From: JBGTBQ01 sp041749275
Lineage (GTDB): Bacteria; Acidobacteriota; Blastocatellia; Pyrinomonadales; Pyrinomonadaceae
Assembly: GCA_041749275.1 (NCBI GenBank)
Contig: JBGTBQ010000075.1
Coordinates: 1-20,676 of the forward strand
Direction of reading: 5' to 3'
Length of the DNA stretch: 20,676 nt
The notes under the pieces are model-generated. The model made no database searches and had not been told where the DNA came from. It saw only the letters and a program-made list of their open reading frames with translations. Every line of letters starts with the position of its first letter. Position 1 is the first letter of the stretch. Of the stretch, positions 1 to 7,098 are shown piece after piece. The position numbers were made by a program, and so were the translations under genes.

Positions 1-46
1 GGCGGGGGGGGGGGGGCCCCACTCCGCGCTGTCAGTGGTTCAACCT

Positions 47-790
47 TCAGAACACGAGCGGCTGCGAAGAGCCGCCCGTTCCGAGCGCCTGCGACTGCGC
101 GCTGATGCTGCGCGAGACGAACTGCGCGAGCCGCGCCAGCGTCTGAGCGTCGGCCTTGTCCAGTTCGATGTACTGCGTAAAGCCCGCGTCGTGGTGGAAC
201 TGTTTGAGGTGTCGCGCGGCCTCCGGGTCTTGGACGTTGACGCCGATCAGAATCGAGACGACGGATTCGAGCGCCTCACTCTGGACGGCTCCGCGCAGCG
301 CGGCCTTGACCCCTCTGGCCGTGCTCTTCGAGGCGTTGTCCATTCCATCCGTGATGACGAAGAGGATGGAGTTGGCGGAAAAATCGGCGGCGGCGAGCCG
401 TCCGCCGTAGTGCGTGACGGAGGTGGCGGCGTTCTCGGCGGCGTCGAAGAGCGCGGTCGAGCCGCCCGGTTTGAGCACGCCCGCGTAGTCGGCGAGGTCG
501 CAGTTCTCCAACAGCTTGAAACCGTGCGCCTCGCGGAGCGTGTCGTCGAAGGCGACGAGGCGGAGCAAGAGGTTGTCGGCGCGCGGCGAGAACTTGCAGG
601 CGCGCACAATCTCCGTGATGGCGGCCTCCATGTCGAAGAGGAAGGCGGCGGTGCTGCCGCTCACGTCGCAGGCGATTGAGGCGACCGTGTACTCGGTCGC
701 GCCGAGATGTTCGAGACCCGTGGCCGAGTAGCCGTAGTGGCTGTTCGGCAAACTCACTTCGTCGAGTGTGGTGTCGTTAAGTATCGGCAT
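47..790 (-). CDS. von Willebrand factor A (VWA) domain protein, cytosolic
   Basis: A 247-residue protein made up almost entirely of one VWA domain. The metal-ion-dependent adhesion site looks complete: DVSGS at residues 42-46, a Thr in GGSTALFD near 112, and Asp148 in ITDGMDN. No signal peptide or membrane segment is visible, so it probably acts in the cytosol through metal-dependent protein binding. The start is supported by AAGGAGGGA on the minus strand, with the GGAGGG core about 12 bases before the ATG. It begins 24 bp after the stop of the nicotinamidase-like gene, so the two are almost certainly co-transcribed from the operator-bearing promoter near 1641-1674. Its partner and exact role cannot be read from the sequence. 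The family call is firm; a role in NAD metabolism is only inferred from context. Confidence 0.9.
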   Translation of the reverse strand: MPILNDTTLDEVSLPNSHYGYSATGLEHLGATEYTVASIACDVSGSTAAFLFDMEAAITEIVRACKFSPRADNLLLRLVAFDDTLREAHGFKLLENCDLADYAGVLKPGGSTALFDAAENAATSVTHYGGRLAAADFSANSILFVITDGMDNASKSTARGVKAALRGAVQSEALESVVSILIGVNVQDPEAARHLKQFHHDAGFTQYIELDKADAQTLARLAQFVSRSISAQSQALGTGGSSQPLVF

Positions 791-814
791 GGCTTTTGAA
801 ATCCCTCCTTCGCT

Positions 815-1618
815 TCAGGCTAAAAACTCGGTGGTGGTCGAGACCTGCATCCCGCGCGCGGTCATCTCGCGGATGAACGCTTCGGCGTGCGGCTCGAAAC
901 CGGGGATGTCGCTCGAAGCGTCTTCGAGAAGAACGAGTTTCGAGACGAGCCGGTCGTCGCCGAAATTGTCGGCGATGTCGCGCACCGTGTTGGCCAGACA
1001 GTGCGTGCGCGCCTCGCCCGCGACGGCGACAAGGTCCGCGCCTTCGAGCGCACGGACGAGGCGCGTGTTGATCTGCGTCGAAGCGTCCGACGGGTCGGGC
1101 ACGTCGGCCTGCACCGCCGAGTAATGCTCGGTCAAAAGGTTGCTCCCTTTGGTCACGTAGTCCACGAAGGCAAAGCGCTCCTCCCACTCGCGGAAGGCGG
1201 CGAAGAGTTCGGGGAAGACGGCGTGGCCGGGGCTGCCGATGAGACAGTGCGGCGGCCAGATGGTGAGACCATAACGCCCGTTCCGCGCGAGCCGTTGGAC
1301 GTATTCGAGCGCGCGCCGGTAGAGGCCCGGCACGGTCGTCGTCCAGACGCCCTGCTCCACCTCCGCGCGGCTGATCGAGGTGAAGACGGGCGGGTGCGCC
1401 CCGCGCGAGTCCTTCCAGAAGACAGGGTGCGCGATGTGTATGAAGTGGTGCGAGTCGAGCGTCACGTGCACGTCGTCGAGCCGGCCTTTCAGACGGCGCA
1501 CCATCGCGGCGAGCCGCCGCATGTCCTCTTCGGCGCCGGGCACGTAGAGCGCCCCGCGCGCGGGGTCGCAGAAATCAACCTGCGGGTCAATGACGAGAAG
1601 TTCTACTCTCTTGCTCAT
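815..1618 (-). CDS. pncA: nicotinamidase-like cysteine hydrolase (isochorismatase superfamily)
   Basis: A 267-residue isochorismatase-fold hydrolase with the nicotinamidase (PncA) motif set. Asp11 lies in IDPQVDF, Lys157 in VTKGSN and the nucleophile Cys207 in ARTHCLANT, giving the Asp-Lys-Cys triad. Asp55 and His57 with a following His (61 or 64) match the PncA metal site, and WPPHCLIGSPG (121-131) matches the WPxHCxxGTxG segment of nicotinamidases. The known family reaction converts nicotinamide to nicotinate plus ammonia, the first step of NAD salvage. The protein is longer than typical PncA (about 180-215 residues), so a related amide substrate is possible. The ATG at 1618 has AGGAGA about 8 bases upstream. 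A predicted NrtR operator lies 22 bp upstream, and the VWA gene follows in the same operon. The link to a NrtR-type regulator strengthens the NAD assignment. Confidence 0.85.
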   Translation of the reverse strand: MSKRVELLVIDPQVDFCDPARGALYVPGAEEDMRRLAAMVRRLKGRLDDVHVTLDSHHFIHIAHPVFWKDSRGAHPPVFTSISRAEVEQGVWTTTVPGLYRRALEYVQRLARNGRYGLTIWPPHCLIGSPGHAVFPELFAAFREWEERFAFVDYVTKGSNLLTEHYSAVQADVPDPSDASTQINTRLVRALEGADLVAVAGEARTHCLANTVRDIADNFGDDRLVSKLVLLEDASSDIPGFEPHAEAFIREMTARGMQVSTTTEFLA

Positions 1619-1640
1619 GGCATCTCTCCTTTCAATCTAC

Positions 1641-1661
1641 TTAACGTAAAATTTACGCTAA
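1641..1661. promoter_or_regulatory. predicted NrtR operator upstream of the nicotinamidase-VWA operon
   Basis: A 21-bp near-perfect palindrome with arms TTAACGTAAA and TTTACGCTAA around one central base; 9 of 10 arm positions pair. It lies 22 bp upstream of the hydrolase ATG. A 19/21 identical copy in the same orientation lies before nrtR at 2528-2548. On the minus strand a TTGACT box (1669-1674) with a 17-bp spacer would put the -10 (weak, TTTTAC, 1646-1651) inside this palindrome, so a bound repressor would block RNA polymerase. The palindromes are seen directly; binding by the adjacent Nudix regulator is inferred. Confidence 0.75.
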
Positions 1662-1668
1662 GGTTTCA

Positions 1669-1674
1669 AGTCAA
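1669..1674 (-). promoter_or_regulatory. possible -35 box for the nicotinamidase operon
   Basis: TTGACT on the minus strand, 17 bp before a poor -10 candidate (1646-1651) that overlaps the operator. The -35 is good but the -10 matches consensus at only three positions. Confidence 0.35.
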
Positions 1675-1776
1675 AAAAATAGGTGCGGCGCTCTCGACCG
1701 TCGGCGCGGCGCGGGCGGATGCGGAGCCTGCCGGTTCCGTCATGCGGTCGGACATCATGCCGAACACCTCACGTCG

Positions 1777-2472
1777 TTAAAGCTCGAAGCTCAGTCCGCG
1801 CTTCAACAGTTGCCGGTACTTGCGCTCGTCAAAACGGTAGAGACGCGCGGCCCGGTGCGGCACGCCGCGTTGCGTCTCGCCGAGTTCGCGCAGCACGTCC
1901 ATGCCGAAAATCTTCTTTCGGAAGTTGCGGTTGTCGAGCCGGCGACCGAGGACGATCTCGTAAAGTTTCTGGAGCTGTTTGACGGTGAACTTTTGCGGCA
2001 GCAGCTCGAACCCGACGGGCGCGTAGGTGAGTTTGCCGCGCAGACGCGCGAGCGCGACTTTGAGAATCTCGCCGTGGTCGAAGGCGAGCGGCGGCGTTTT
2101 TTCGACGGGGTACCAGCGCGCCTCGCGCGCGTCCGTCGCGGCGCGCACCGCATGATTGTCGGGGCTGACGAGCGCGTAGTAGGCGACGGAGACGACCCAC
2201 CCGCGCGGGTCGCGTCCGGGCGCGCCGAACGTATAGAGCTGTTCGAGAAAGACCTCGGCGATGCCGGTCTCTTCGCGCAACTCGCGCGCCGCCGCCTCTG
2301 CCAGCGCCTCGCCGCGCCGGACGAAACCGCCGGGGATGGCCCAGCGCCCCTCGAAGGGCGCGAGGTCGCGCTCGACAAGCATCACCTGCAAACTCTCTTC
2401 ATCCAGATCGAGGCCGAAGATCACGCAGTCCACCGTCAGTCCCGGTCTCTCGAATTCGTAACGGTATGCCAT
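1777..2472 (-). CDS. nrtR: NrtR family Nudix-type transcriptional regulator of NAD metabolism
   Basis: A 231-residue protein with NrtR architecture: an N-terminal Nudix domain (about 10-145) and a C-terminal winged-helix region (about 150-230) containing LLPQKFTVKQLQKLYE and LDNRNFRKKIFG, typical of the NrtR DNA-binding part. The Nudix box at residues 49-71 fits GX5EX7REUXEEXGU completely (G49, E55, R63, E64, E67, E68, G70), so hydrolase activity may be retained, whereas some NrtR proteins have a degenerate box. Known NrtR proteins repress NAD salvage or synthesis genes and respond to ADP-ribose-type ligands. I chose ATG 2472, which has AGAGG about 9-10 bases upstream. A GTG at 2496 would add 8 residues but has no ribosome binding site. 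A palindromic operator just upstream indicates autoregulation, and the nicotinamidase gene lies 159 bp downstream. Confidence 0.88.
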   Translation of the reverse strand: MAYRYEFERPGLTVDCVIFGLDLDEESLQVMLVERDLAPFEGRWAIPGGFVRRGEALAEAAARELREETGIAEVFLEQLYTFGAPGRDPRGWVVSVAYYALVSPDNHAVRAATDAREARWYPVEKTPPLAFDHGEILKVALARLRGKLTYAPVGFELLPQKFTVKQLQKLYEIVLGRRLDNRNFRKKIFGMDVLRELGETQRGVPHRAARLYRFDERKYRQLLKRGLSFEL

Positions 2473-2527
2473 CAGCGCCAGACCTCTTCGCGCCACTCGG
2501 GGGCGGAGATTAAAAGCCGTCCAAGTG

Positions 2528-2548
2528 TTAACGTAAATTCTACGCTAA
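2528..2548. promoter_or_regulatory. predicted NrtR operator upstream of nrtR (autoregulation)
   Basis: A 21-bp palindrome with arms TTAACGTAAA and TCTACGCTAA around one base; 8 of 10 arm positions pair, and it is 19/21 identical to the copy at 1641-1661. It begins about 12 bp downstream of a predicted -10 (2560-2565, minus strand), so it would sit at roughly +5 to +25, a classic roadblock position. Confidence 0.72.
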
Positions 2549-2559
2549 CCTTGACGTTG

Positions 2560-2587
2560 ATAATACGCCGACTTTTGCCGTTGTCAA
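2560..2587 (-). promoter_or_regulatory. sigma-70-like promoter of nrtR
   Basis: On the minus strand TTGACA (2582-2587) is followed by a 16-bp spacer and TATTAT (2560-2565). The expected transcription start is near 2553, immediately before the operator and about 80 bases before the chosen ATG. Confidence 0.6.
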
Positions 2588-2671
2588 CAATTATTTCGCG
2601 GCGCGTGTGGACGCCCGGTCGGCTCCGTGGCGGGGTTTGCGTCGCGGCGTGCGCGCTTTGCGTCCTTAGCG

Positions 2672-2730
2672 GGTCAGTAATGAGAGCAGAACAGGGAAGT
2701 TGGCAGGGTTAGCATTTTGTTCTCCCTAGC
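2672..2730 (+). repeat. left copy of 59-bp inverted repeat
   Basis: Begins GGTCAGTAATGAGAG and ends TTGTTCTCCCTAGC. The reverse complement of 7457-7515 matches 54 of 59 bases; the five differences are all transitions and all lie in the outer 27 bases, while the inner 32 bases are identical. Both copies point inward towards the large delta-60 gene. Confidence 0.85.
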
Positions 2731-2869
2731 GGCAGGGCAATCGCATTGTAAATTTTGAGCATAACAGACTCAACAACTTACCAGATCAACCGGTCACGAT
2801 AGCGGAATGTAATCGTCAATTTGCTTGAGCATTTGAAAAATAATGCGATTGCCCATCCCATTACTGACC
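2672..2869. repeat. 198-bp segment with inverted ends, possible MITE or IS remnant
   Basis: GGTCAGTAATG at 2672-2682 is repeated inverted at 2859-2869, and GGGCAATCGCATT at 2735-2747 is repeated inverted at 2842-2854. On the right side the two blocks are 4 bases apart; on the left they are separated by 52 bases, as if a piece were inserted into one arm. There is no coding capacity between the arms. This is consistent with a collapsed or miniature transposable element; the family is not identified. Confidence 0.5.
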
Positions 2870-3080
2870 ATTACCTTCAACCGAATTTTGGTCTTGACAA
2901 TGGAGTACACTTATACTAAAAGTAGGCTTGCACCGCAAGATATTAGCCATTACTGCTCTTTAGTGATTTGCTTGCTGATTGTACTAGCTACCGCCCACAG
3001 CCTCGCGAGCATGCAGGGCAAGCAAATCAAAACATCCCTTTCTAATTCAGGCTGTCCGGCCAGCAATCAAAGGAGGTACG

Positions 3081-6000
3081 ATGTCTCACCATTGGTCGTC
3101 CTGCACGATAAGCAATAATTTCGCCCCCCCCCGCAAGATTCGTTCCATAACAAGCCATGAATTTAAAATTCTTCGTTTGCGGTTAGCGACAGCCGGCGGG
3201 TTAATCATTCTGCTGAGTTTGCTCGCGCTACTGCCTCAATGGAATCGCACGCGCGCCGAGTTCGGGCAACCACACGCAACTTTCAGTCAACCCGGCGCCC
3301 CGCAAATGACGGACGGCACGCTTGACCCTTCCTTCGGCAACGGCGGTAAAGTGGTTGCCAATTATTCACCCGCGAGAACGCGGCCTCACGCATCGGTTTT
3401 ACAACCGGACGGCAAACTCATTGTCGTCGGCGAAAACGAGGCAAACGATTTTAATTTTGTCGCGTTGGCGCGTTACAACTCCGACGGCTCGTTGGACGCG
3501 AGTTTCGGCAGCGGCGGCACGGTAATTACCGAACTTGATACCGAGTTTACCGGAGCGGAAGCGGTGGCGCTGCAAGCGGACGGCAAAATTATTATTACCG
3601 GAGGACTATTCGGAAGTTCAGGATTAGATTTCTTCGTTGTGCGCTATAACCCGAACGGCTCGCTCGACGCAGGGTTTGGCAACAACGGAATAGTCGTCAC
3701 GGATTTCAATGACTCAACCGATAGCGCGGAAGCCGTTATCGTGCAGCCCGACGGTAAAATTGTCGCTGTCGGTAGAACTGAGGGCGTCGGGCTCGGACTG
3801 GCGCGCTATAACCCGAACGGTTCGCTGGATACGAGTTTCGACGGCGACGGTAAGGTTGTTACGGGAGCGGTCGGCGCGGTAAATTTGGGCGGGGCAAACG
3901 CACTGGTTTTACAACCTGATAATAAAATAGTGACGGCGGGTAGAGCGTTCTCCGATACGTCGCAGGATGATTTTGCATTGGCCCGGTACAATCCTGACGG
4001 TTCGTTGGATACGAGCTTCGGCAACGGCGGCGCGGTGGCGACGGACTTCAACAATTTTTCCGACGGAGTAGAAACTCTGCTGTTGCAACCAGATGGCAAA
4101 CTTATCGCGGCTGGTAATGCCGGTATCAGCGCTACTGGCGGTAGCGGCGGTTTTGCGCTCGCGCGTTATAATTCCAACGGCACGCTGGATACGAGCTTTG
4201 ACGGCGACGGCAAGGTTATTACGCTTGGCGAAACGAGTTCAGGCAGCGCTTTCCTTAGCTCCGCCGCTTTACAGCCGGACGGCAAAATTGTCGCGGGCGG
4301 CCAAGGCGGCCACTTCGAAAGCGGGAATCCGGTAGTAGACTTTCGCGTCGTGCGTTACAACGTCAATGGCTCACTGGATACCAGCTTCGACGGCGACGGC
4401 AAAGCGTTGGTTCTTAATCTGCCCTACTTCTTTGCAAGTGCGGTGACGGTGCAGCCGGACGGTAAAATACTTGTCGCCGGAGAAGGCAACGACAACGCCC
4501 CGCGCCGTAAAGACAGCTTTACCGTCGCGCGGTTGAATGCGAACGGCTCTCTGGACACAAGCTATGATGGCGATGGCTTCGCTCTCACCGAATTCGGCAA
4601 TGGCGTTGATTACGTTGCCAAAGTAAAAGTGCAGCCGGACGGCAAAATCGTTGCTATCGGCGGCACGGGGGGCGGTTTCGGCCCACGCGGATTTGTGGAT
4701 TTCATCGGCGTTGCGCGCTTCAACAGCGATGGCACGCCCGATACCTCTTTTGGCAACAACGGCATTGCGCGCGATGCGCCCGGAGAGTTTGCAACCGTGG
4801 GTTTCATTGACACAGTACTGGTCACGTCCGGCGCGTTACAGGCGGATGGCAAAATTATAGCTGTCGGAATCGGAAATAACCCTAATGTTCCAACGAATAT
4901 TTATATCGTGCGCTTTAACGCGGACGGAACGTTGGATACGAGTTTCGACGGCGACGGGCGATTGATTAGACCCTTTACCACATCCTTTGGTTTTGCGAGT
5001 GACATCGCCGTTCAGCCCGATGGCAAAATTTTAGTGTTGGGTAGGTTGTCAGAGAACGGAACGACCCTCTTTCGCTTCAATGCCAATGGCGCACCCGACA
5101 CGAGTTTTGACGGCGACGGCGTGGCAACAGTATCTGGCTTTGTCGCTTCGGCGGCGATGGCGTTGCAGCCGGACGGTAAAATCGTCACCGTCGGCAGCAA
5201 TTTCATCAACTCCTCCGCTTTTAATTTTGCGCGCTTCAATCCGAACGGCGCATTAGACACAGGCTTTAACGGCACCGGCAGAGCAAGCGTTAGCTTCGGA
5301 ATGAGTTCGACATTTCACACTGCTGCTTCAGTCACCATTCAAGCGGACGGCAAGATCATCGGCGCGGGAGCGATTGACGCTTCGGGCGCCAACAATTCCG
5401 ATACCGCGCTGGCACGCCTGAACGCCGACGGTTCGATTGATACGAGCTTTGACGGCGACGGGCGCGTCGTGACCAGTGTCGGCAGCGGATTCGAGAGCGC
5501 AAACGAGGTAATCACGCAAGCCGACGGCAAGATCATTGTCGCTGGCACTAGCTCTGACGACTTTAAATCTGGAGACATTAATGTCTCCAGATTTACGTTG
5601 ATTCGCTATCACGCCGACGGCTCGTTGGATACGGGTTTCGACGGCGACGGCATCAGCCTGACAACCCTTTCCGCGATAGGCTCTGATAGCGCAAATTCGC
5701 TGGCATTGCAGGCAGACGGCAAAATCATTGCGGGCGGCGAAGCGACCAATGATTTCGGCATCGCGCGTTTCTTTAACACGGTCGGCGGCGTAACCCCGAC
5801 GCCAACTCCGACACCGACGCCAACCCCGGCGACGCTCATACAGTTGAGCGCCGCTCTCTACAACACGAGCGAGACAAGTCTCGGCGTCCAGATCACCGTC
5901 ACGCGCACCGGGCCGTCCACCGGCGAAGCCTTCGTCAACTACGCGACCACGGACGGCACGGCCACCGAGCGCAAGGACTACACCGCCGCCGTGGGCCGGC

Positions 6001-6971
6001 TGCGCTTCGCCCCCGGCGAGACCACTAAGACGTTCGACATCATCATCACCGACGACCGCTTCGACGACGACGCCGAGAGCTTCCAAATCACCCTCAGCAA
6101 CCCGGTCGGGGCGATGCTTGGCGCGCCAAGCGCCGCGACCGTCTCCATCGAAGACAACGATGCGGCGGACGGCCCCAGTCCAGTGAAAGACGCTTCGATT
6201 GATACGGCCTTCTTCGTCCGCCAGCACTACTCGGACTTCCTCGGACGGGCGCCGGATCAGGCGGGCCTCGACTTCTGGGTGGGGCAGATGACCGGATGCG
6301 GCGCCTCGGATTTACTCGTCTGCCGGATCAACGTCTCGGCGGCCTTCTTCCTCTCGATTGAGAATCAGGAGACGGGCTACCTTGTCCACCGCGCCTACAA
6401 AGTGGCCTTCGGAGACCTGCCGGGCAAGCCCGTCCCGCTGACCCTGCGTGAGTATCTCTTAGGCTCGCGGCAACTCGGCGACGGGGTGCAGGTCGGGGTC
6501 GGGAACTGGCAGCAGCAGTTGGAAGACAACAAGGTTGCCTTCTTCAACGAGTTCGTTACCTCTTCCCGGTTCACGATGATCTACAACGGGCAGACGAACG
6601 AGCAGTACGTGGACGCGCTGAACATGAACGCGAGCGGCGCCTTGTCGCAGGCCGAGCGCGACTCACTGGTGAGCGCCCTGATCAGCGGGGCGCAAACGCG
6701 CGCTCAAGTGCTGCGAGTGGTGGCGGAGGACGTGGATTTCGCGGGCGATGGGCGGCCTGAGAAGAACCGCGCTTTCGTGTTGGCGCAGTACTTCGGGTAT
6801 CTCAGACGCAACCCGGACGATGTGGACTTCCGCGGAGTGCCTGATCCTAATTTCGACGGGTACAACTTCTGGCTGGGGAAACTGAACGAGTTCAACGGGA
6901 ATTTTATTCAGGCGGAGATGGTGCGAGCCTTCATCCAGTCCAGCGAGTACGGTGAAAGATTCGGACAGTAG
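3081..6971 (+). CDS. large exported delta-60 repeat / Calx-beta / DUF4214 surface protein
   Basis: A 1296-residue protein. The start is supported by AGGAGG (3071-3076) 4 bases before the ATG. Residues 30-52 form a hydrophobic segment after a basic N-terminus, so it is a signal peptide or anchor with an unusually long n-region. Fourteen tandem delta-60 repeats (about residues 78-900, 53-65 residues each) carry the pattern LQPDGKIVVAG...ALARYNxDGSLDTSFGxxG. A Thr-Pro linker follows (about 905-917), then a Calx-beta domain (about 919-1028) and a C-terminal DUF4214 domain (about 1040-1296). Such repeats probably form beta-propeller blades, and DUF4214 is common in secreted proteins of this lineage. 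The likely location is the cell surface or outside the cell; binding partner unknown. Oddities are a 9-C tract in codons 15-18, an in-frame palindrome insertion in repeat 13, a GC rise after the linker, and flanking inverted repeats. Confidence 0.93.
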   Translation: MSHHWSSCTISNNFAPPRKIRSITSHEFKILRLRLATAGGLIILLSLLALLPQWNRTRAEFGQPHATFSQPGAPQMTDGTLDPSFGNGGKVVANYSPARTRPHASVLQPDGKLIVVGENEANDFNFVALARYNSDGSLDASFGSGGTVITELDTEFTGAEAVALQADGKIIITGGLFGSSGLDFFVVRYNPNGSLDAGFGNNGIVVTDFNDSTDSAEAVIVQPDGKIVAVGRTEGVGLGLARYNPNGSLDTSFDGDGKVVTGAVGAVNLGGANALVLQPDNKIVTAGRAFSDTSQDDFALARYNPDGSLDTSFGNGGAVATDFNNFSDGVETLLLQPDGKLIAAGNAGISATGGSGGFALARYNSNGTLDTSFDGDGKVITLGETSSGSAFLSSAALQPDGKIVAGGQGGHFESGNPVVDFRVVRYNVNGSLDTSFDGDGKALVLNLPYFFASAVTVQPDGKILVAGEGNDNAPRRKDSFTVARLNANGSLDTSYDGDGFALTEFGNGVDYVAKVKVQPDGKIVAIGGTGGGFGPRGFVDFIGVARFNSDGTPDTSFGNNGIARDAPGEFATVGFIDTVLVTSGALQADGKIIAVGIGNNPNVPTNIYIVRFNADGTLDTSFDGDGRLIRPFTTSFGFASDIAVQPDGKILVLGRLSENGTTLFRFNANGAPDTSFDGDGVATVSGFVASAAMALQPDGKIVTVGSNFINSSAFNFARFNPNGALDTGFNGTGRASVSFGMSSTFHTAASVTIQADGKIIGAGAIDASGANNSDTALARLNADGSIDTSFDGDGRVVTSVGSGFESANEVITQADGKIIVAGTSSDDFKSGDINVSRFTLIRYHADGSLDTGFDGDGISLTTLSAIGSDSANSLALQADGKIIAGGEATNDFGIARFFNTVGGVTPTPTPTPTPTPATLIQLSAALYNTSETSLGVQITVTRTGPSTGEAFVNYATTDGTATERKDYTAAVGRLRFAPGETTKTFDIIITDDRFDDDAESFQITLSNPVGAMLGAPSAATVSIEDNDAADGPSPVKDASIDTAFFVRQHYSDFLGRAPDQAGLDFWVGQMTGCGASDLLVCRINVSAAFFLSIENQETGYLVHRAYKVAFGDLPGKPVPLTLREYLLGSRQLGDGVQVGVGNWQQQLEDNKVAFFNEFVTSSRFTMIYNGQTNEQYVDALNMNASGALSQAERDSLVSALISGAQTRAQVLRVVAEDVDFAGDGRPEKNRAFVLAQYFGYLRRNPDDVDFRGVPDPNFDGYNFWLGKLNEFNGNFIQAEMVRAFIQSSEYGERFGQ
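3124..3132 (+). repeat. 9-base poly-C tract within the surface-protein gene
   Basis: Nine consecutive C bases in codons 15-18, ahead of the signal/anchor segment. A one-base slip would frameshift the gene near its start, as in phase-variable surface genes. Whether its length varies is unknown. Confidence 0.6.
5564..5595. repeat. perfect 32-bp palindrome inside delta-60 repeat 13
   Basis: Both arms of 16 bases are exactly complementary, with the centre CATT|AATG between 5579 and 5580. It encodes roughly residues 828-838. Removing 30 bases (10 residues, KSGDINVSRF) restores the usual repeat sequence SSDDF-TLIRY, so the palindrome looks like an in-frame insertion. Confidence 0.85.
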
Positions 6972-7098
6972 CTTTGCTCAAAGACTGCGGTTAAACGTCC
7001 GGTCAGGAAAGTCGGCAGCCCGTAAGCGGCGGGCTACGCGACGAAGGACCTTCACTCGCTGCTCGTCGGGCGCGGATGTGTGCGACGCCGGAGCGCCT
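6972..7098. other. downstream region of the surface-protein gene with weak hairpin
   Basis: It holds a 6-bp stem (AGCCCG 7017-7022, CGGGCT 7030-7035) about 45 bases after the stop. There is no T-run, so it is at best a weak terminator candidate. No gene is seen. Confidence 0.35.

Larger units (their letters stand above)
2588..3070. other. AT-richer intergenic region with repeat remnants
   Basis: About 480 bp without a convincing gene. It contains the left 59-bp inverted repeat (2672-2730) and a pair of 13-bp inverted repeats (2735-2747 and 2842-2854). The stretch 2745-3060 is visibly more AT-rich than neighbouring genes. An open frame at 2843-3118 has no plausible family features and overlaps the start of the large surface-protein gene, so it is not called. 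Confidence 0.6.

Noticed and set aside
887..1780. 297-codon plus-strand frame
   Set aside because: Antisense to the nicotinamidase-like gene and running over the operator; no recognisable motifs or ribosome binding site.
2843..3118. 91-codon plus-strand frame with a hydrophobic stretch
   Set aside because: Overlaps the strongly supported start (AGGAGG) of the surface-protein gene, has no good ribosome binding site, and spans repeat remnants.
3310..5785. Regularly spaced repeats suggestive of CRISPR
   Set aside because: The periodicity (about 160-190 bp) encodes diverged protein repeats in one continuous frame; there are no identical short repeats with unique spacers.
5328..6227. 299-codon minus-strand frame over the surface-protein gene
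   Set aside because: Antisense to well-recognised delta-60 and Calx-beta sequence; its repetitiveness only mirrors the sense repeats.
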